From contig CAWIVS010000012.1 in NCBI GenBank assembly GCA_963839685.1, positions 682,001 to 746,000 of the forward strand: 64,000 nt of DNA. Reading direction: 5' to 3'. Source of the DNA: CADEED01 sp963839685. GTDB lineage: Bacteria > Pseudomonadota > Gammaproteobacteria > Steroidobacterales > Steroidobacteraceae. The notes beneath the pieces are model-generated. The model made no database searches. It worked only from the letters and a program-made list of their open reading frames with translations, and was not told the DNA's origin. Below are positions 43,859 through 53,027 of the stretch, piece by piece (within the stretch, counting starts at the first letter, position 1; every line of letters starts with the position of its first letter). The position numbers and the translations under genes are program-made.

Positions 43859-45108
43859 GGCGTGAACTTGATGATCACTGGGCGATCTTCGAGCAGGAAC
43901 TGAAACGTCTGCGTGTCGCTCGAAAGCTCGCGCCGCTCACCCGTGAATGTGTCGATGCGAATCACCTGCGCCGCGACGGCGTTTACGCTGAGGATGCGCG
44001 GCTCGGCGGAAATCATTCGACGGGCCTGGTCGTCCCAAAGCCGCGCTTCGCGCCAAACGAGGAGGTCGAAGGTTCCATCCGCCTCGCGCAGCATCAGCGA
44101 TCGAACGCCGGTCGATTGGCCTGCAATCGCGTACGGCAACACCGTCGGCGACGCGCGCGCAATCGAGTTGCTGGTCAAACCTTGCGTGAGGTGATGAATC
44201 GCATGCGCGGCGGGTTTGGGCTGCCAGTCGGCGTCGTAGAGCCCCAGAGATTTCGACCAGTCACGGTCGTCGTGCCGGTCATCGACCAGCTGGTAGAGGT
44301 AGATGGCCGGAATGTTTTCCCGCCAGGCCTCGGCGATGAGAACCAGCAGGTATTTCGCCTGCACTTCGGCCGGCACTCCTTGCGGCGTGCCGGCTGCGCT
44401 CGAATAGCCGGTTTCGGTGACGGCAGTGTGCGGCAGGCGCGGAGTGGCACGGCGCGCCAGATCGATCGCGAAGCGCCAGGAGGAGGACGGCACGCGCCCC
44501 TCGAAATAGGCATGTGCGTTGCCGAGATCGGCGTAGTCCGACAGGTCGCCCAATCGCTCGTGATCGGCTGCACTCGCTCCGCCCAATGTCAGTGCAAGAA
44601 CCGGGATATCCCCGAGCACTGGCGACCGCTTCATGAGCGCGTACAGATCACGCTGGACGGCGATACCCGCGGGGAATCCGCCGAGGCCGTGATAGTTAGC
44701 CGGCCAGATCTTGATTTCGTTGAGCCCTTCGACCGATACGATCGACCCCTTGAAACGCCGGGCGAAGCTTTCCAGCGCGCGCACCGTCTTGGCAAGTTCT
44801 TCGGCCGCTTCGCTGCGGATGACGAAATTGAAGCGAAAGCCCTGCGCCGCGAGCAACTCGTATGGCCTGGGGTTTGCATGGGGAGTCATGTCCCGCAGGC
44901 GATCGATGCCGACATACCGCAGCGCCGCCTGCACGCGCGAAAGGTCTTCGTAAGGAGTGCGCCCATAGTCCAGATGAGTCACCACGCCGAGCGATTTCAG
45001 CACCTCTGCAGCGTCACGCGGCAACGGAAACTCATTCGCCTCGGCGCCGAACGCTGCCGGCGCGGCGCCAAGCGCGGCAAGGATCGCAATGCGTGCGAAT
45101 TTGAACAT
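43825..45108 (-). CDS. Secreted clan GH-A-like glycoside hydrolase
   Basis: This 427-residue protein has a Sec signal peptide (MFKFARIAILAALGAAPAAFG). The barrel shows a candidate acid/base Glu in VEGLNEIKIW (the Asn-Glu pair of clan GH-A) and a candidate nucleophile Glu in TAVTETGYSS. A C-terminal beta-sandwich tail contains TFDLLVWREARLW. The family (GH39/GH5-like) cannot be fixed by eye. Many EPS loci carry a hydrolase that trims or releases the polymer, and this is the probable role. It is divergent from the GT2 gene (35-bp gap). Confidence 0.8.
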   Translation of the reverse strand: MFKFARIAILAALGAAPAAFGAEANEFPLPRDAAEVLKSLGVVTHLDYGRTPYEDLSRVQAALRYVGIDRLRDMTPHANPRPYELLAAQGFRFNFVIRSEAAEELAKTVRALESFARRFKGSIVSVEGLNEIKIWPANYHGLGGFPAGIAVQRDLYALMKRSPVLGDIPVLALTLGGASAADHERLGDLSDYADLGNAHAYFEGRVPSSSWRFAIDLARRATPRLPHTAVTETGYSSAAGTPQGVPAEVQAKYLLVLIAEAWRENIPAIYLYQLVDDRHDDRDWSKSLGLYDADWQPKPAAHAIHHLTQGLTSNSIARASPTVLPYAIAGQSTGVRSLMLREADGTFDLLVWREARLWDDQARRMISAEPRILSVNAVAAQVIRIDTFTGERRELSSDTQTFQFLLEDRPVIIKFTPQSTKPRTREK

Positions 45109-45143
45109 CGTCGTACGATGATATAGCCACTGGGAGAGCGCCA

Positions 45144-46016
45144 ATGCGACAGCCATTGACAATTGCGATCCTCACCAAGAATGAGGAGTTGCTCATCGAA
45201 AGAGCCATCCGCAGTTGCGCCTGGGCGGATGAAGTCCTCGTGCTCGATTCGGGCAGCACCGACCATACCTGCGAGATCGCCGCGGGTGCCGGCGCCCGGG
45301 TCGAGCATCAGCCCTGGCTCGGCTGGCGTGGGCAGCATCAGCGCGCCGTGGACCTCGCCACGCACGACTGGGTGATGAAGATAGACGCCGATGAAATCAT
45401 CACCACGGCACTGGCGCGATCCATCGACGCGGCGTTGTCTGCGAATCCGGATCCACGCGATGGCTTCGTCCTGGATCGCGCCGAGGAGTTCCTGGGCGAA
45501 TTCATTCCCAACGCGCGCCGTAAAAGCCGTCGCATGACTTTCGTACGGGTGTTCAATCGCCTGCACAGCATGTGGGATCCGGATGTGCTCATCCACGAGC
45601 GCGTCAAGGTGGCGGGGGAGTGTCACATGCTCGAGGGGCAGCTCCTTCACTGGCGCAACCCGACCATCGCGCGAATGGTTAGCACCTACAACGCGAACGC
45701 GGACGTCGAGGCGAAGATGCTGATCAGGGAGCGGCCGAGCGGGCCGTCTGCGCTCACCATTGTGTTTAAACCACTGCTGCGTTTCGGCTGGACCTACTTC
45801 CTGTGCGGCGGCTGGCGCGGAGGCATGCGCGGCTATCTGTATGCGGCGACCCGCGCGATGGCGGAATTTATCTCGCTCGCCAAGGCGTGGGAGCTGCAGA
45901 ACACGAAACCGCGCCCGCACCCGCCAGCGGGCGTGACTAACTACGCGACGGCAGCCCACAGCGCTTCCGCACCCCCTGATGAAAAGGGGCGGGAGCTGAG
46001 CACCCCCGCCCCATAA
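45144..46016 (+). CDS. Glycosyltransferase family 2 (WaaE/KdtX-like)
   Basis: This 290-residue GT-A enzyme begins PLTIAILTKNEELLIERAI. It has a nucleotide-binding stretch VLVLDSGSTDHTCEIA, a DxD-like motif MKIDADEI, and WaaE-type downstream motifs RVFNRLHSMWDPDVLIHERV. A C-terminal hydrophobic stretch (FGWTYFLCGGWRGG) suggests membrane association. WaaE-type enzymes add glucose to LPS inner core, but here EPS assembly is more likely. It ends 41 nt before the convergent protease gene. Confidence 0.9.
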   Translation: MRQPLTIAILTKNEELLIERAIRSCAWADEVLVLDSGSTDHTCEIAAGAGARVEHQPWLGWRGQHQRAVDLATHDWVMKIDADEIITTALARSIDAALSANPDPRDGFVLDRAEEFLGEFIPNARRKSRRMTFVRVFNRLHSMWDPDVLIHERVKVAGECHMLEGQLLHWRNPTIARMVSTYNANADVEAKMLIRERPSGPSALTIVFKPLLRFGWTYFLCGGWRGGMRGYLYAATRAMAEFISLAKAWELQNTKPRPHPPAGVTNYATAAHSASAPPDEKGRELSTPAP

Positions 46017-46057
46017 CTCACTTCGAGCTTGCGTTCAGCAGCAGCTGCTGACCAGCT

Positions 46058-48148
46058 TCAGGGCGCTGGAGTCGCCGCGATGGCTGCGACGGCGTCGACA
46101 AAGCCGTGTCCCGAATCGAAGTCATAGCCCGCCGGCAACGGCGAGAACACCGAGTCGCCCGGTCCCGGCACGACGAGCACTTCACGCTTGGTGATGTCCT
46201 CGGCGGTGTCGCGCAGGATGTCGTAGATCGCATCTGCGCCCAGTCCGCTGTTCTTCTGCAGCATCAGTGCGGCAACGCCCGCGACATGCGGCGCGGAAGC
46301 CGAAGTGCCGAAGAAGTTCGGCAGCTCGTCCGCGGGATTGTCCAGGCACGGCGTGATGAACGTACTGGTCGGGCTGTTGCAGCCGTCGCCGTCATCGTCG
46401 TCGAAGGACGAGTCGGCGAAGAAGAACGTCGTGTTGCCGCCGTCCGGCCCGGTGACGCGCGGATTTTCGCGCAGTTCCGGGACCGCAAGCGTCGCTCCGT
46501 ATTTGTCGAGATACGTCGGAATGCCGCCCGCCGACGAGAAATCGTTGAGGCAGGCGGGCAGGCACGCACCGGGCGTGTCCTGCACGAGCGTCGAGAAGTA
46601 AGTGTCGAACTCTTCGGTCAGATACCACGAGCTCGCCCCGATCGAGGCGACGCTGCCGGCGTTGGCGTGGCCGTAGGACGTGCCGCTCTGCGTGTCGTGT
46701 TCCACGACGTCGATCGTTCCCTGATTCTCGAACATCACGTACTTGACGTGCTGCGGCGCCTCGCCGGCGACCCGGGCAATGCGCACGAAGAAGTCGTTGG
46801 TCTTGGATTTCGGCCCGCCGACGAACAGCAGCGTCAGGTCGACTGCGTCGCGCCCGACGTTGCGGGTACCGGCGAGTTGACAGGTGATGCCGGCCGATAC
46901 GCCGGGCGGACAGCGCGGCACGAGCACGCCCTTGTCGGTATAGATCAGCATGTCCAGATCACCGGTCGCGCCGCGCGGCGCGGCCCCGTTGGGATCCGTG
47001 GCCTGCGCATAGGTCGTCGACGACAGGAACGGCTGGTCCCACTGCAAGCTGAAGATAATGAATGCCTGCCCGCCGGCCGGCGTCACGTGGATCTTCTGCA
47101 GCGTGTCGATGCCCGGACCCGGATCGAAGTCCTGCGACGGCAGCACGAAGGGTGCGCCCTGGCCGTTGGCGTTGCCCCCGCCGTTGATCGGCACCGCGAC
47201 TTCGCGATAGTCCGACTCGTACGACAGGCGTGCCTGGTTGCCGGCCGAGGAGAAATAGGCGGCGCCGGCCTCCACCGCCAGGTCCGCCGCCTGCGCGATG
47301 ATGCCGTCGGAGAACATGTTCTCGGCGAAGTAGATGACGTCATCGACGATCACATCGGAGCCGGCTTCCTGCAGCTCCAGAATGCCGTCGGCGAAGTCGA
47401 CCAGGCTGTTGAACGCGGTGTGAAATTGCTGCGCCGCCCCTGGCGCGACGTCGTGTACCAATTGCACAAGGCCACGTCCCTCGTCGGAGCCCGGGCACGG
47501 GCCGTTGTCGAGCACGTCGACATTCGGCGGCACGTCCTGCGTCGCTTCGTCCTCTGCCGCGGTCGAGGTCGGCGCGCCGGGCACGAACGGAGCGGGATTG
47601 CACTCGTAACTGTCCGACAGCACACCGACCGTCACGCCGGCACCGTCCAACCCGGTCGTCTCACGGACGGTGTTGGAGCCGAGGCTGACGTCGCCCTGGC
47701 TGACCACGTCTCCCTGCGAGGCCACTCGCGCCGTCGCGAGCGCGGGCATCGCGAACTGCAACGACGGCAATGCCGCCAACCGGGCCAGAGCCGCAACTGG
47801 CACCTGCGCGCTGACCAGCGGCCCTTTCGCCTTGACATTCCGGGCGCCGAGCTGGGCCAGGCCGCGCTGCAAGCCGGCGGCGTCGCTGGCGTACAAGTCG
47901 ACTCCGACCATTCCGCCCCGCACCTTGATCAGGGCGTTGCGCGAGCGGAAAGCTTTCTTGTTCGAGCTGTTCTGGTACTCGTCGTAGACATTGGCGAGCC
48001 ACGGTCCGAGCTTGCCTGCCGGACCGCTGCTCGCCGCAGCGATCAGGTTTTCTTCGGGCGTCGCGGCGGACGCAATTCCCGTATGCGCCGCCGCGATCGT
48101 AAGGATGAGCGTGGCGAGCGCGACGCTCACCTTGGTATGAATGAACAT
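46058..48148 (-). CDS. Secreted S8 (subtilase)-like protein
   Basis: This 696-residue protein has a Sec signal (MFIHTKVSVALATLILTIAAAHTG). The subtilase core shows the catalytic Asp in VGVLSDSYEC and the Ser in GTSASAPHVAGVAALML. In place of the usual HGTH motif is SDEGRGLVQLVHDVAPGA, as in a known subset of bacterial S8-like proteins. The identity of the general base is therefore uncertain. An insert with beta-rich jelly-roll character lies between Asp and Ser, and the Asp-rich DDDDGDGCN suggests a calcium site. Start ATG 48146-48148 has GCAGGGG upstream. Copy 2 of the two-hairpin repeat lies in its leader region. Confidence 0.85.
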   Translation of the reverse strand: MFIHTKVSVALATLILTIAAAHTGIASAATPEENLIAAASSGPAGKLGPWLANVYDEYQNSSNKKAFRSRNALIKVRGGMVGVDLYASDAAGLQRGLAQLGARNVKAKGPLVSAQVPVAALARLAALPSLQFAMPALATARVASQGDVVSQGDVSLGSNTVRETTGLDGAGVTVGVLSDSYECNPAPFVPGAPTSTAAEDEATQDVPPNVDVLDNGPCPGSDEGRGLVQLVHDVAPGAAQQFHTAFNSLVDFADGILELQEAGSDVIVDDVIYFAENMFSDGIIAQAADLAVEAGAAYFSSAGNQARLSYESDYREVAVPINGGGNANGQGAPFVLPSQDFDPGPGIDTLQKIHVTPAGGQAFIIFSLQWDQPFLSSTTYAQATDPNGAAPRGATGDLDMLIYTDKGVLVPRCPPGVSAGITCQLAGTRNVGRDAVDLTLLFVGGPKSKTNDFFVRIARVAGEAPQHVKYVMFENQGTIDVVEHDTQSGTSYGHANAGSVASIGASSWYLTEEFDTYFSTLVQDTPGACLPACLNDFSSAGGIPTYLDKYGATLAVPELRENPRVTGPDGGNTTFFFADSSFDDDDGDGCNSPTSTFITPCLDNPADELPNFFGTSASAPHVAGVAALMLQKNSGLGADAIYDILRDTAEDITKREVLVVPGPGDSVFSPLPAGYDFDSGHGFVDAVAAIAATPAP

Positions 48149-48261
48149 AATCCCCTGCTCCTTATCCGTGATGGTTGTGAGGCGCGCGGCCGTCATGGTG
48201 TCGCCGCTCGCGTGCTGAGAAGCGAATGATGAAGGACGTGGCGATTGCCAGCAATGCGGTT

Positions 48262-48328
48262 CGTCGACGGCACTTGCCTGGTAAACGCGGCGGCCAAGAT
48301 GTCTGGCCGAAGTGTCAGCGGCCGCTGA
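48262..48328 (-). repeat. Two-hairpin intergenic repeat, copy 2
   Basis: This is the counterpart of 31739-31808. On the minus strand, TCAGC-GGCC-GCTGA is followed by GGCCAG...TTGGCC and then the shared GTTTACC(A/G)GGCAAG and GTCGAC blocks. It lies 55 nt after the guaA stop and 113 nt before the protease start. A separate 6-bp hairpin (CCCTGC/GCAGGG, 48329-48349) adjoins it and could terminate guaA transcription. Confidence 0.65.
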
Positions 48329-48383
48329 CCCTGCGAACGATTTGCAGGGCGCTGACGTTCGCATCAACGCGGGCTTGGCTGAA

Positions 48384-49997
48384 TCACTCCCACTCGATGG
48401 TGGCCGGCGGTTTCCCCGAGATGTCATAGACCACGCGCGAGATGCCCTTCACTTCGTTCACGATGCGACGCGAGACGAGATCGAGGAAATCGTACGGCAG
48501 CCGCGCCCAGTGCGCGGTCATGAAGTCGATGGTTTCGACGGCGCGCAACGCGACCACGTAATCGTAGCGGCGTCCGTCACCCATCACGCCCACCGAACGC
48601 ACCGGCAGGAACACCGCGAAGGCCTGCGAGGTCTTGTCGTACAGATCGTGGCGGCGCAGCTCTTCGATGAAGATGTGATCCGCCTGGCGCAACAGGTCGG
48701 CGTAGTCCTTGCGTACCTCGCCGAGGATGCGCACGCCCAGGCCCGGTCCCGGGAAGGGATGGCGATGCACCATCACGCGCGGCAGCCCGAGCTCGATCCC
48801 CAGCTTGCGCACCTCGTCCTTGAACAGTTCGCGCAGCGGCTCCACCAGCTTCATACGCATGTTCGCCGGCAGCCCGCCGACATTGTGATGTGACTTGATG
48901 ACATGCGCCTTGCCGGTCTTGGCGCCCGCCGATTCAATGACGTCCGGATAGATAGTCCCCTGCGCCAGGAAGTCGATGCCTTCGAGCTTGTGCGACTCCT
49001 CGTCGAACACCTTGATGAACTCGGCGCCGATGATCTTGCGCTTCTTCTCCGGATCGGACTCGCCGCGCAGCGCCGCGAGGAAGCGCGCCTCGGCATCGAC
49101 ACGGATGACCTTCACGCCCAGATTCTGGGCGAAGATCTTCATGACGGCGTCGCCTTCATTGAGGCGCAGCAGCCCGTGGTCCACGAACACGCACACCAGC
49201 TGGTCGCCGATGGCCCGGTGCAGCAGCGCCGCGACCACGGAAGAATCGACGCCGCCCGAAAGTCCCAGCAACACCCTGCCCTTGCCCACCTGGTCGCGCA
49301 CGCGCGCAACGGCGTCTTCGATGATGTTGCCGACGTTCCACAACGGCTCGCAGCCGCTGATTTCGCGCACGAAACGTTCCAACAGGCGTTTGCCCTGCAG
49401 CGTGTGCGTGACTTCCGGATGGAATTGCACGGCGTAGAAACGCCGCGACTCATCGACCATCGCCGCCAGCGGCGCGTTGGCGCTTTGCGCGACTGCCTTG
49501 AAACCGGGCGGCAGTGATTCAACGCGGTCGCCGTGGCTCATCCACACGTCGAGCACGGAACGGCCCTGCGCATCCTGGCGATCGAACAACCCGTCGAGCA
49601 GCTTGTTGGGCGCGACGCTGGTGACTTCGGCATAGCCGAACTCACGGTGATTGCTGGGCGACACCCTGCCGCCGAGCTGCTGCGCCATGGTCTGCATGCC
49701 GTAACAGATGCCGAGCACCGGCACGCCGAGTTCAAACACGGATTGCGGTGCGCGCGGCGGCTCCTGGTCGGTGACCGACTCGGGCCCGCCCGAGAGAATG
49801 ACGCCGCGCGGCTTCCACTTGCGGACGTCTTCGTTGCTGACGTCCCACGGCAGGATTTCGCAATAGACACCGAGCTCGCGGACCCGGCGCGCGATCAGCT
49901 GGGTGTACTGGGCGCCGAAGTCCAGGATCAGGACGCGCGAGGAGTGGATGTCGGTCTGTGGACTATGCATCGGACTCATCGCAACGTTACTCATCAC
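48384..49997 (-). CDS. guaA: GMP synthase (glutamine-hydrolysing)
   Basis: This enzyme aminates XMP to GMP in the cytosol. Of 537 residues, the class I amidotransferase domain has nucleophile Cys in LGICYGMQ and His/Glu in VQFHPEVTH. The ATP pyrophosphatase P-loop is LGLSGGVDSSVVAALL. The dimerisation domain contains HPFPGPGLGVRILGE and ends ATIEWE, the canonical GuaA C-terminus. About 20 residues precede the first conserved motif (RVLILDFGAQYTQ), so an ATG slightly downstream could be the true start. It follows guaB by 22 nt, forming the usual guaBA operon. Confidence 0.97.
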   Translation of the reverse strand: MMSNVAMSPMHSPQTDIHSSRVLILDFGAQYTQLIARRVRELGVYCEILPWDVSNEDVRKWKPRGVILSGGPESVTDQEPPRAPQSVFELGVPVLGICYGMQTMAQQLGGRVSPSNHREFGYAEVTSVAPNKLLDGLFDRQDAQGRSVLDVWMSHGDRVESLPPGFKAVAQSANAPLAAMVDESRRFYAVQFHPEVTHTLQGKRLLERFVREISGCEPLWNVGNIIEDAVARVRDQVGKGRVLLGLSGGVDSSVVAALLHRAIGDQLVCVFVDHGLLRLNEGDAVMKIFAQNLGVKVIRVDAEARFLAALRGESDPEKKRKIIGAEFIKVFDEESHKLEGIDFLAQGTIYPDVIESAGAKTGKAHVIKSHHNVGGLPANMRMKLVEPLRELFKDEVRKLGIELGLPRVMVHRHPFPGPGLGVRILGEVRKDYADLLRQADHIFIEELRRHDLYDKTSQAFAVFLPVRSVGVMGDGRRYDYVVALRAVETIDFMTAHWARLPYDFLDLVSRRIVNEVKGISRVVYDISGKPPATIEWE

Positions 49998-50019
49998 TCT
50001 TCCTTCTGGAGAACTGGCC

Positions 50020-51507
50020 TCACGACGCCCGGTAGTTGGGCGCTTCCTTGGTGATCTGCACGTCGTGCACGTGGCTCTCGCGCATGCCGGCGCCAGTGAC
50101 GCGTACGAACTTCGGATTCAAACGCATGGCGGCGATGTCCTTTGAACCGGTGTAGCCCATGGCGGCGCGCAGGCCACCGGCCAGCTGGTGCAGGATGGAG
50201 ACCAGGCTGCCCTTGTAGGACACGCGACCTTCGACACCTTCGGGCACCAGTTTTTCCAGCTCCGAAGCCGTGTCCTGGAAGTAGCGGTCGGCGGAACCAT
50301 GTCGTTCGCTCATGGCGCCGAGTGAACCCATGCCGCGATAAGCCTTGTACGAGGCGCCCTGGTAGAGTTCGACGTCGCCGGGCGATTCTTCTGTGCCGGC
50401 AAACAATCCACCGATCATCACGCTGTCGGCGCCCGCAACAATAGCCTTGGCGACGTCACCGGAGAAGCGGATACCGCCGTCGGCAATCACCGGCACTTCG
50501 TTCTTGACCGCACTCGCGACGTTGGACACCGCCGAAATCTGTGGCACACCGACGCCCGCGACAATACGCGTGGTGCAGATGGAACCGGGCCCGATGCCCA
50601 CCTTGATGCCGTCAACGCCGGCCTTCATGAGGTCGCGCGCGGCATCGGTGGTCGCCACGTTGCCACCGATGACCTGCAGGTCGCCCCACTTCGCCTTGAT
50701 GCGCGCGATGGTGTCGATGACACCCTTCGAATGACCGTGTGCGGTGTCGACGACCACCACGTCAACACCGGCCTCGCGCAACGCCGCCACGCGATCGAGT
50801 GTGTCCGGCGAAGTGCCCACCGCCGCGCCCACGCGCAGGCGGCCCGAAGGGTCCTTGCAGGCGCGCGGGAATTCGGTGGCTTTCTGGAAATCCTTCACGG
50901 TGATCATGCCGCGCAGTTCCTGGTTGCCATTGACCACCAGCACCTTCTCGATGCGATGTTTATGCAGCAGCAGCAGGACTTCTTCCTTGGGCGCGTTTTC
51001 GCGCACCGTGATCAGGCGCTCCTTGGGCGTCATGACCGAGGACACCGGTGCATCGAGTTTTTCCTCGAAGCGCAGGTCGCGGTGCGTGACGATGCCGACC
51101 ACCTTCGGGCCCTGCACCACCGGCACGCCGGAGATGCCCTTGGATCTAGTTAGCTCGATGACCTGGCGGATGGTCATGTCCGGCGGCACCGTGATCGGAT
51201 CGCGAATCACGCCGCTTTCGAATTTCTTGACGCGCGCGACTTCCGCGGCCTGCCCGTCGATGGTCATCGACTTGTGGATGATGCCGATGCCGCCTTCCTG
51301 CGCCATGGTGATGGCGAGACGCGCCTCGGTAACCGTGTCCATGGCGGCGGAAACGAGCGGAAGGTTCAGGCGGATGTCGCGCGTGAGGCGCGTCCCCAGA
51401 TCGACTTCGCGGGGCAGGATTTCCGAGTAAGCCGGCACCAGAAGAACGTCGTCGAAGGTCAACGCTTCTTCGAGAATTCGCAGGGGATTGGGGGGTTGGG
51501 TGGGCAT
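50020..51507 (-). CDS. guaB: IMP dehydrogenase
   Basis: This enzyme oxidises IMP to XMP with NAD+, the committed step of guanine nucleotide synthesis. Of 495 residues, the barrel begins ALTFDDVLLVPAYSEILP. Two CBS domains follow (SGVPVVQGPKVVGIVTHRDL; KVLVVNGNQELRGMITVKD). The catalytic Cys loop is GIGPGSICTTRI, and the flap contains YRGMGSLGAM. It is the first gene of guaBA and divergent from xseA. The palindromic element at 51546-51624 lies in the shared upstream region. Confidence 0.98.
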   Translation of the reverse strand: MPTQPPNPLRILEEALTFDDVLLVPAYSEILPREVDLGTRLTRDIRLNLPLVSAAMDTVTEARLAITMAQEGGIGIIHKSMTIDGQAAEVARVKKFESGVIRDPITVPPDMTIRQVIELTRSKGISGVPVVQGPKVVGIVTHRDLRFEEKLDAPVSSVMTPKERLITVRENAPKEEVLLLLHKHRIEKVLVVNGNQELRGMITVKDFQKATEFPRACKDPSGRLRVGAAVGTSPDTLDRVAALREAGVDVVVVDTAHGHSKGVIDTIARIKAKWGDLQVIGGNVATTDAARDLMKAGVDGIKVGIGPGSICTTRIVAGVGVPQISAVSNVASAVKNEVPVIADGGIRFSGDVAKAIVAGADSVMIGGLFAGTEESPGDVELYQGASYKAYRGMGSLGAMSERHGSADRYFQDTASELEKLVPEGVEGRVSYKGSLVSILHQLAGGLRAAMGYTGSKDIAAMRLNPKFVRVTGAGMRESHVHDVQITKEAPNYRAS

Positions 51508-51545
51508 GCGGGATTGTACGCAAGTGACTTGCGTCGGTAAAGAAT

Positions 51546-51624
51546 TGGGGACATTCCTATTTTCTGTTGGGCGGCCTTGGGAATCGAAGTGCGGGCCATT
51601 TGCCGGAAAATAGGAATGTCCCCA
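51546..51624. repeat. Palindromic repeat with long spacer (REP-like)
   Basis: Arms TGGGGACATTCCTATTTTC (51546-51564) and its exact complement (51606-51624) flank a 41-nt spacer. The same arm sequence makes the perfect hairpin at 59407-59468. It occupies most of the gap between guaB and xseA and probably lies within their promoter region. Confidence 0.75.
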
Positions 51625-51635
51625 TTATCCGCGCA

Positions 51636-53027
51636 GTGAATTTCCCACTATTCCCGCCCGGTCCGGAACGCGGTGCGACCCCGTCGCGCCCGGAGCGCGA
51701 CGTCTACACGGTGTCGCGGCTCAACAAGGAGGTCCGCCTGCTGCTGGAATCGGGCATGCCACTGTTGTGGCTCGAGGCGGAATTGTCGAATTTCGCCGCC
51801 CCCGCCTCCGGACATTGGTATTTCTCGCTCAAGGACAGCCAGGCGCAGGTGCGCTGCGCGATGTGGCGCCAACGAAATTCCCAGGTTCGTTTCCGCCCGA
51901 AAGACGGCATGGCCGTGCTGGTCCGTGCACGGGTCGGACTGTACGAGCCGCGCGGCGAATACCAACTCATCGTCGAACATCTCGAGGAGGCCGGCGAAGG
52001 CGCGCTCAAGCGCGAATTCGAAAAATTGAAGGCGAAACTCGCGGCCGAGGGATTGTTTGCCATCGAACGCAAGCGGCCGCTGCCGGCCGTGCCACGGCGC
52101 ATCGGCGTCGTCACCTCGCGCACCGGCGCAGCCATACACGACATACTGAGAGTACTGCGCGCACGCTTCCCCGTGGCGGCGGTGCTCCTCTATCCGACCG
52201 CGGTGCAGGGAGCGGCGGCGGTGCCCGAGATCGTGCGCGCCATCGAAACCGCCTCGCGCCGCAACGAATGCGACGTGTTGATCATCGCGCGCGGCGGCGG
52301 CTCACTCGAGGATCTGTGGTGCTTCAACGATGAACGCGTGGCGCGCGCCATTGCGGCCTGCCGTGTACCCACGGTGTCGGGCGTGGGTCACGAAGTGGAC
52401 GTGACCATTGCCGATTTCGTGGCCGACGTGCGCGCGCCGACGCCTTCCGCCGCGGCGCTGGCCGCGACGCCGGACAAGACGACCTGGCTTGCGACACTGG
52501 CGTTGCTGAGCACCCGCTTCGGCGGCGCCATGGGCCGCTACCTGCGCGGCCGCGGACTGGCGCTGGGCGCGGCGCTGCAGCGCCTGCAGGTGTCACACCC
52601 GGGTGCGCGACTCGCCCAACACGCGCAGCGACTCGACGATCTCGAACAACGTCTGCGCCTGGCGCTGCGCGCCAATGTGGCCGGCAGGCGCCAGCGGCTG
52701 GATATCCTGAGCACGCGGCTGTGGCGCGAGAATCCGCGTCATCGACTCGAGGCGTTGTGTGCGCACGCGGCGACACTCCGCCAGCGCCTCACCGCGACCA
52801 TCACTGCGACGCTCGCCGCCCGGGAACAAAGGCTCGCGCTCGCCTCGCGCACGCTCGATGCGGTGAGCCCGCTCGCAACGCTGGGCCGCGGTTTCGCGGT
52901 GGTGAGCCGCGTGGAAGACGGGGCGCTGCTGCGCGACGCGGCACAGGCGCCACCGGGAACCGAGATCGAAGCGCGCCTGTCGAAAGGAAGCTTGCGCGCC
53001 CGGGTGACAGCCAAACAGGATGACTAA
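51636..53027 (+). CDS. xseA: Exodeoxyribonuclease VII large subunit
   Basis: This is the large subunit of the single-strand-specific exonuclease VII. Residues 25-110 form the OB-fold nucleic-acid-binding domain (DVYTVSRLNKEVRLLLE; GHWYFSLKDSQAQVRCAMWR). The catalytic domain has RIGVVTSRTGAAIHDIL, IIARGGGSLEDLWCFNDE and PTVSGVGHEVDVTIADFVAD. A long coiled-coil follows, and the end is the TLGRGFAVV motif. The start is set at GTG 51636, because the frame upstream of it is part of the palindromic repeat. It overlaps the M23 gene by 8 nt. Confidence 0.96.
   Translation: MNFPLFPPGPERGATPSRPERDVYTVSRLNKEVRLLLESGMPLLWLEAELSNFAAPASGHWYFSLKDSQAQVRCAMWRQRNSQVRFRPKDGMAVLVRARVGLYEPRGEYQLIVEHLEEAGEGALKREFEKLKAKLAAEGLFAIERKRPLPAVPRRIGVVTSRTGAAIHDILRVLRARFPVAAVLLYPTAVQGAAAVPEIVRAIETASRRNECDVLIIARGGGSLEDLWCFNDERVARAIAACRVPTVSGVGHEVDVTIADFVADVRAPTPSAAALAATPDKTTWLATLALLSTRFGGAMGRYLRGRGLALGAALQRLQVSHPGARLAQHAQRLDDLEQRLRLALRANVAGRRQRLDILSTRLWRENPRHRLEALCAHAATLRQRLTATITATLAAREQRLALASRTLDAVSPLATLGRGFAVVSRVEDGALLRDAAQAPPGTEIEARLSKGSLRARVTAKQDD

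Noticed and set aside
43234..45126. A 630-codon plus-strand frame across the acetyltransferase and glycosidase genes
   Set aside because: It runs in the wrong frame of the first and antisense to the second, with shadow composition; both real genes carry family motifs.
46106..48229. A 707-codon plus-strand frame opposite the subtilase-like gene
   Set aside because: It is antisense, Arg/Val-rich and lacks any domain, while the minus strand has a signal peptide and S8 motifs.
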